A stretch of 64,000 nucleotides of DNA, from IMG/VR virus record IMGVR_UViG_3300035698_000221, positions 1 to 64,000 of that record; one strand, written 5' to 3'. The notes under the pieces are model-generated. The model searched no databases. It was given only the letters and a program-made list of their open reading frames with translations, and was not told the origin of the DNA. Below, one piece after another: positions 59,560 through 64,000 of the stretch. This stretch comes from a virus. Position 1 is the stretch's first letter, and each line of letters opens with the position of its first letter. The position numbers and the translations under genes are program-made.

Positions 59560-60277
59560 GTTTTCTTATATGCGTTTCCAAATAATCATTCAACCACTTG
59601 TGTTCGCCAGGTTGTCTGTGTCGAATTTCAGCCTCAATGTGTTCTTCGCCAGGCACACATGCCACTCCTGCTCGGTGTTGTTCTCGTATTGCACACCACT
59701 TAAAATCACCTATGATATTTTTATGTCCTGCTAATAGCCGTATCCTGTTGAACTCTTCAGGCAACATACCGTCCCACCAATGGTCTGCTTGTTGATATAT
59801 TATACAGCTATGTCCACGTTGTGTCAAACTATCAATCAATGACAACATTTGGTACATAAGGTTTTCTAGTCTATCCACCATGGTGCCTACTTCGTACTTT
59901 TCTCTAAACAGTTTCCATTGTTTTGTATCAGCATCAGTCCATTGGGGTATCCATCTATTCTTACCAAATTGTTGATTTTGTGGATTAGACCACGCCCCTT
60001 CCCATATGTCTTGTTCCTTAGGAAAAGAGTACTCATCGTAACGGCAAATAGGTAATTCTTCTCTGCTGATAAAGGTAAGTCCAATAACATACAGTGACTT
60101 GTATTCTGACTCGTAACTATGTTTGAGTGTTGTTCTTATAATTCTACTGTTCGCACTGCCTGTAATACTGATGTCTTCACTTTGCATTTGCAGATTTAAT
60201 GCTAGGTCGTCATGACCTCGGCCTCTAGTATACGTGTCCATGTAACTGCACCCGTTGGCTACAACATGTGATATCAT
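59543..60277 (-). CDS. SGNH-hydrolase-like protein
   Basis: 244 aa. VVANGCSYMDTYTRG is a block-I-like start (N-G-C-S) and PGEHKWLNDYLETHI is the block-V-like end with His. YVIGLTFISREEL fits block III. Likely esterase fold, possibly acting on surface glycans; catalytic status uncertain. Confidence 0.72.
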   Translation of the reverse strand: MISHVVANGCSYMDTYTRGRGHDDLALNLQMQSEDISITGSANSRIIRTTLKHSYESEYKSLYVIGLTFISREELPICRYDEYSFPKEQDIWEGAWSNPQNQQFGKNRWIPQWTDADTKQWKLFREKYEVGTMVDRLENLMYQMLSLIDSLTQRGHSCIIYQQADHWWDGMLPEEFNRIRLLAGHKNIIGDFKWCAIREQHRAGVACVPGEEHIEAEIRHRQPGEHKWLNDYLETHIRKHELHL

Positions 60278-60852
60278 CCAGGCCCCCAGGCTATCTCTGC
60301 CGCTAGTACATGCCTTGGATGTTCAGTTAGATACTGCTCTCGTCTCCAGCGAGGCATTACGCCATCATGTGACCAGTTGGCAGTAAAAAATGATATGCTG
60401 TTCTCATAACCAAATATCATAAACTCCTCATCGTCAGCTGGTTTCCAGTGTGTGCCATGAGCAGGATCAAAATTACGTAGATAGTACACCAATGAATAAG
60501 CAGTTAAGTGTTGATGCCAGTAGGAGTCATCGACATTGTTTGCATGTGCTGTTGCTGACCATGCGTTAATTATGTGCAACTCCTGCCCCTCAATTTCTGA
60601 CACAATCTTAACAATAGTATCGTAAAATGTCCGCCACAATGTAGTTTGAAACTGTTCACGAGTATGCATATCAGTTACTGAGTTTCCAGCTACATGTGGA
60701 TGAATTCCCTGATGTTCTCTTTTAAAGCGATCAATATCTGCAACCATTTGCAGTTGAGTACTGTCATCAAGGAAGTCTTTTATCTGATAAAAATGTTCAC
60801 CATTAATCACAGTGTGACTTGTGTTGTAGCCAAGAAATTTATTTAAAGGCAT
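60274..60852 (-). CDS. Possible 2OG-Fe(II) oxygenase-like protein
   Basis: 192 aa. SYWHQHLTAYSLVYYLRNFD resembles the HxD/HxH strand, and FFTANWSHDGVMPRWRREQ may supply the distal His and Arg. Iron-binding spacing is less typical than in the other three oxygenase genes, so the call is tentative. Confidence 0.62.
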   Translation of the reverse strand: MPLNKFLGYNTSHTVINGEHFYQIKDFLDDSTQLQMVADIDRFKREHQGIHPHVAGNSVTDMHTREQFQTTLWRTFYDTIVKIVSEIEGQELHIINAWSATAHANNVDDSYWHQHLTAYSLVYYLRNFDPAHGTHWKPADDEEFMIFGYENSISFFTANWSHDGVMPRWRREQYLTEHPRHVLAAEIAWGPG

Positions 60853-61306
60853 CTTTAATCTCTTTGTCAGACCAACCTAGTTGTCGAGCGTGTTCCTTAA
60901 GGTCGGCTTTGGTGTTAATTTTCACCAATAACTCCAACTCATCTTCCTTGGCATTGGGGTATATCTGTTGCAAGAACTTGCGCTCCTTGTTACTGGTACT
61001 GCCGTTCTTAGGAGTTGTTAACCAATAATGGTATGTGTTTCCCATCTTAGGACTTATGGTTGTTGTGCATAACCACTGAAGTTTGGGGTGTTTGTTAATG
61101 TTAAAGAAGTCTTTATTTGTTGTGTCATTGCACCTACGCAAGTAATACTCAGCAAGGTCCAGGTTGCCAGACACGTTTGCTGAAAACTTCATTAGTACAT
61201 AAGGACTAAACTTCTTACGTTCATCTTCAGTAAGGTCGTCGTAGAAATCACGCACCTTGCCATCAACCATGGCCATTTCGTTTTTAATTGATAACTTATC
61301 TACCAT
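60839..61306 (-). CDS. 62: Clamp-loader small subunit, gp62-like
   Basis: 155 aa. SIKNEMAMVDGKVRDFYDDL, KKFSPYVLMKFSANVSG, KHPKLQWLCTTTISPKMGN and WSDKEIKDAF are the known order of gp62-like proteins of T4-like marine phages. It would pair with gp44, expected outside this window, to load the sliding clamp. Confidence 0.85.
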   Translation of the reverse strand: MVDKLSIKNEMAMVDGKVRDFYDDLTEDERKKFSPYVLMKFSANVSGNLDLAEYYLRRCNDTTNKDFFNINKHPKLQWLCTTTISPKMGNTYHYWLTTPKNGSTSNKERKFLQQIYPNAKEDELELLVKINTKADLKEHARQLGWSDKEIKDAFK

Positions 61307-61800
61307 ACTTTGCTGTAATCTACAACTTCACTTTGTCTGCTTATATCTTTAACGAAATATGCACACAGTGGTTTATCGCCCTTAGTCAGTGGCACTGCCA
61401 ATAGCTGTCCAGGTTTAAGTTTAGGAAAGTACCACTTTACATCTTGGTATATGTCAACTATTTCTATTGGGTAAAACTCAGGTCGATAACTGCTACGAGG
61501 ATTAAACGCAAACGCACTAAACCCTCTGTCATTAACACTTGTGAGAGGAAGTACTTCTAGGTCACCTAAATCAGGCTCACCAATTAGAATTTGCCAGTCT
61601 ACCGGCATCTTGATAATATTATTGCCAATGTTTAACACAAGTGCAGGACTATTAAATGATTCCATAAAGATTAATGGGATAAAGAAATAATCTGGATCCT
61701 TGGCATCTGAGTTGTCTAGTACGCAGAAACGCAAATCACCTACGTCATCAGGTATTGCGTTCATTTCAAAAGATTTATTCTCAAGTGTTAAAATTCGCAT
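61300..61800 (-). CDS. Conserved marine T4-like phage protein, 166 aa
   Basis: ILTLENKSFEMNAIPDDVGD, LRFCVLDNSDAKDPDYFFIP and DVKWYFPKLKPGQLLAVPL are strongly conserved in this phage group, next to gp62. A beta-rich soluble protein; function unknown, perhaps replisome associated because of position. ATG overlaps the stop of the methyltransferase remnant (TAATG). Confidence 0.78.
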   Translation of the reverse strand: MRILTLENKSFEMNAIPDDVGDLRFCVLDNSDAKDPDYFFIPLIFMESFNSPALVLNIGNNIIKMPVDWQILIGEPDLGDLEVLPLTSVNDRGFSAFAFNPRSSYRPEFYPIEIVDIYQDVKWYFPKLKPGQLLAVPLTKGDKPLCAYFVKDISRQSEVVDYSKVW

Positions 61801-62346
61801 TAGTAATTCAGTCTCCAGTTTTCTATTTTATGATCGTACCATATTTTTATATCGGCGTTTGTGTTTCTTACTCTGGCTAAAATTGTTTTTGCAGGACTAC
61901 CCCATATGGTATGTTCTACATTACTCTTTTGACTTGTTGGCTATTTGTATTATTTCTTCGTCGAATATTTGTGATCCAATTGTTTCAGAAACAAAATAAT
62001 CCACATCGTCTGGGATATCATTTCTGTCGCAATTGTAAAAATTTTTGTTAATGACTTGTATAGTATCGTCAAGACCAAGTTTTTGAATTATTTTTATTGC
62101 AAACTCAGCCCTGCCCTTGTCCATTTCGATACTGTAGACTTTTTTGGCTCCAGCTTTGGCGGCTAATATACTTAACAATCCTGTACCTGTGCCTATGTCA
62201 CACATGATACTGCCAGGCGCTATTTTCTCAATTGCTTTTTTATATGCAATGTTCCTACCAGTGTCGTTGATCATTGGCATAAAAATACCATTGTTACTGA
62301 ACCAGTCAAAGTCTTCTTCACTGCTTGTTTTTGTGTTGTCAGTCAT
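61800..62346 (-). pseudogene. PRMT-like methyltransferase, frameshifted or truncated
   Basis: The open part (61921-62346, 141 aa) has the SAM-binding core MCDIGTGTGLLSILAAKAGA and the PRMT-like SETIGSQIFDEE, but lacks the C-terminal beta barrel. A one-base shift near 61930, in a CAAAAGAG run, opens a frame to 61800 with SNVEHTIWGSPAKTILARVR and DIKIWYDHKIENWRLNY, whose stop overlaps the next ATG normally. Its intact relative is at 62921-63862. It may still make a 141-aa protein. Confidence 0.7.
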
Positions 62347-62948
62347 TGAGTGTTAGTATTCTCATATATTATTTGGTGTGCGTCCTCTGTTATGTTATAG
62401 TAGTATTCGCCTGTTAGATAACTCCACTCGTCTTTTATAACAGCACTATGTAGAGGTAACTCATCAAGAGTATACCATGACTTTTCCACTATTTTATTAT
62501 TATACACTTCTGTGTTAGCAAAGTAAACCTTGGGTACATCAATCTTTGTTACACACTCATGTACAAACTTGTGGTGTATGTGTCCATAGTCTCCGTCCTT
62601 GGCATGCGTAACTACTAGGTCATAGTTCTTCTTTCTTATTATATCTAATTCTGCCTGTGTCTTCTTAACTACTCTTATTATATCTAATTCTGCCTGTGCA
62701 GTATCAAAACTTATACCGTGTTCCATGTCACGGTAGTCATCTACATAGCCTAAAAACTGTGTATCGATATTTCTTGCTAACCAAAATTTGGCAAGTTCCC
62801 GAGCTCTGCTGTCCTGGTGTCGATATGTTAGATAGCATATATCAAAGTTGATCTTGGATTTATATCGTTGTATAAATCCTCCAGCAAGTATAGCACAGTC
62901 ATCTGGGTGTGCTACTATAACTAATCCTGTAATTTTTGAAACATCCAT
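62343..62948 (-). CDS. LmbE/PIG-L family deacetylase
   Basis: 201 aa. GLVIVAHPDDCAILAGGFIQ holds the AHPDD zinc motif, with a further DGDYGHIHHKFVH supplying HxxH-like ligands. Removes N-acetyl groups from amino sugars. An internal 13-residue duplication (TQAELDIIR twice) lies at about 93-115. Flanked by two related methyltransferases. Confidence 0.85.
   Translation of the reverse strand: MDVSKITGLVIVAHPDDCAILAGGFIQRYKSKINFDICYLTYRHQDSRARELAKFWLARNIDTQFLGYVDDYRDMEHGISFDTAQAELDIIRVVKKTQAELDIIRKKNYDLVVTHAKDGDYGHIHHKFVHECVTKIDVPKVYFANTEVYNNKIVEKSWYTLDELPLHSAVIKDEWSYLTGEYYYNITEDAHQIIYENTNTQ
62635..62698 (-). repeat. 25-bp direct repeat, period 39 bp
   Basis: Identical 25-bp copies at 62635-62659 and 62674-62698, 39 bp apart, duplicate 13 codons in frame within the deacetylase gene. 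Confidence 0.85.
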
Positions 62949-63862
62949 TTGTTTTTTTGTTCGCTAAAATAAATACGTAAATCAGATTTAGGTATTGCTA
63001 TACACTTACACACATTTTGCCAAATAGTATCTGACACCCACATACTTGTTGTTTGGAATGTTGCATGCCAGTTTATATTTAAAAATACCCAATCATTGGG
63101 ACCTAGCCTTTGTAGTTTTTGACCTAACGCAGAAAATACATGTCTAGGTATAATTATTTCAGGAACAACCATTGACTCCATGTGGTCTATAACTATTGGG
63201 GCACTCTGCCAGATCTTGTTTAATCTTATGTCCTCAAAGTTGTGTAGGTGTGAAAATAGATTAGGTATGGTATTTGCCTGTTCTCCACGGTCTTCTAATT
63301 GCATCTCTTTATTCAGAACATCTGCAAACTCAGGATGATTGTTCTCATTGTAGTTAAATGCCATGCTTTCCTGCATACATGTAGTCCAGATAGGATGATT
63401 TTCGTACAAGTCAATGTTAATTGAAAACTTCTCTGGTATCATATATTGACAACGAATTCTTGCATGGTCAGCAAGTCGCAACCAGTTTTCATTATAGATA
63501 TGCGCACCTATTGTTTCACTTACGACTATGTCGCTGTGTAAGTCTGTGTCAAAATAATTTTTGTTTACAATGGTAACTCGGTCTTGGTACCCCAGTTTCT
63601 CTATCATGTTTTTAAGGAATGCACAACGTTTACTACTGGCTTCTACTGCTGTGACATGTTTTGCGCCGTGCTTGATTGCTAATGCTGTTAAGTATCCCGT
63701 GCCTGCACCAATGTCAACAACCGTTTTATTCTGGCAAATGCTTTTTAATGCCTGGTCGTAGAATCTATTACGACCATTGTCATTAAGCATGCCGATATTT
63801 GTGCCATCATCCTCAAACCAACTAATGTCTGATGATTCTTCTTTGTGATTTATGAATGACAT
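62921..63862 (-). CDS. PRMT-like SAM methyltransferase
   Basis: 313 aa. VVDIGAGTGYLTALAIKHGA is the SAM motif I, followed by VTAVEASSKRC, VVSETIGAHIYNENW and the barrel part (DWVFLNINWHATFQTT). This is the layout of protein-arginine-type methyltransferases, but the substrate (protein or sugar) is open. Overlaps the deacetylase gene by 28 nt. Confidence 0.83.
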   Translation of the reverse strand: MSFINHKEESSDISWFEDDGTNIGMLNDNGRNRFYDQALKSICQNKTVVDIGAGTGYLTALAIKHGAKHVTAVEASSKRCAFLKNMIEKLGYQDRVTIVNKNYFDTDLHSDIVVSETIGAHIYNENWLRLADHARIRCQYMIPEKFSINIDLYENHPIWTTCMQESMAFNYNENNHPEFADVLNKEMQLEDRGEQANTIPNLFSHLHNFEDIRLNKIWQSAPIVIDHMESMVVPEIIIPRHVFSALGQKLQRLGPNDWVFLNINWHATFQTTSMWVSDTIWQNVCKCIAIPKSDLRIYFSEQKNKWMFQKLQD

Positions 63863-64000
63863 TCAATAATTTCCTTGTATCTTTTTGCTAGGTAAGTTTG
63901 GCTTTCTACTGCACCGTGATAGCCTGGGTCCTCCCCCTCAAAAGGCCACTCATTGGTTGAGTATGCAGGAGTATCTTTGTAATCTAATGTTAAACAATGA
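63850..64000 (-). CDS. 3' end of a gene cut by the window edge
   Basis: Open frame from the right edge to TAA at 63850, overlapping the methyltransferase start by 13 nt. The last 50 residues include DYKDTPAYSTNEWPFEGEDP and SQTYLAKRYKEIIECHS. Not recognised; part of the same minus-strand unit. Confidence 0.65.
   Translation of the reverse strand, partial: HCLTLDYKDTPAYSTNEWPFEGEDPGYHGAVESQTYLAKRYKEIIECHS

Noticed and set aside
1-64000. tRNA or rRNA genes, insertion sequences, integrase or attachment sites
   Set aside because: Gaps are short and none shows a cloverleaf with TTCGA arm, transposase motifs or terminal repeats; nothing supports lysogeny in this window.

Overview
The window reads as part of the genome of a large T4-like (myovirus-type) phage of a marine Gram-negative bacterium. 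The evidence is a T4-type replication set (gp62-like clamp-loader subunit, gp41-like helicase, gp61-like primase, DexA-like exonuclease, class Ia NrdA/NrdB with glutaredoxin), virion genes (PAAR tip, tail fibre, pectate-lyase-fold spike, SleB lysin), very tight packing with ATGA/TAATG overlaps, almost all genes on the minus strand, and TATAAATA-type late promoters. Many small proteins look like conserved proteins of cyanomyophages and pelagimyophages. The host cannot be named from this window, but CsgG/CsgF, DUF1289 and bS21 genes point to a proteobacterium.

Layout. 0-10 kb: UvdE repair nuclease, two radical-SAM proteins, tail fibre, and an overlapping run of tailoring enzymes (radical SAM, nucleotide-sugar dehydrogenase, 2OG oxygenase, amidinotransferase). 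10-12 kb: a short plus-strand block with two small membrane proteins, driven from a palindromic divergent late promoter. 12-22 kb: the most unusual part, with a CHASE2-type adenylate/guanylate cyclase, a PA14-curlin adhesin, a FecR-domain protein, a curlin-like protein, CsgG and CsgF, plus two related glycosyltransferase-like genes, a QueD-like protein, DUF1289 and a cupin relic. 22-31 kb: a 2OG oxygenase, DexA-like nuclease, ClpS, Hsp20, bS21 and ClpX, coiled-coil proteins, tiny Zn-ribbon genes and a SAR-type endolysin. 31-41 kb: virion protein, PAAR, glutaredoxin, NrdB/NrdA, a decayed gene, spike and PD-(D/E)XK nuclease. 41-50 kb: A-type Fe-S protein, head or internal proteins, a pair of separately promoted paralogues, nucleotidyltransferases and a KWDG-motif protein. 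50-64 kb: helicase, primase, third radical-SAM protein, SGNH hydrolases, a miniature DnaE-like polymerase fragment, clamp-loader subunit, and a methyltransferase-deacetylase-methyltransferase cluster.

How it fits together. Nucleotide supply (Nrd, Grx), replication and repair genes serve genome copying. ClpX, ClpS, Hsp20 and bS21 could redirect host proteolysis and translation. The curli-like secretion genes, FecR, cyclase and glycan-tailoring genes suggest remodelling of the infected cell surface and cAMP signalling. From memory, curli-related clusters have been reported in pelagimyophages with unknown function; the combination with a CHASE2 cyclase is the feature I would examine first. All calls rest on reading the sequence; no database search was run.
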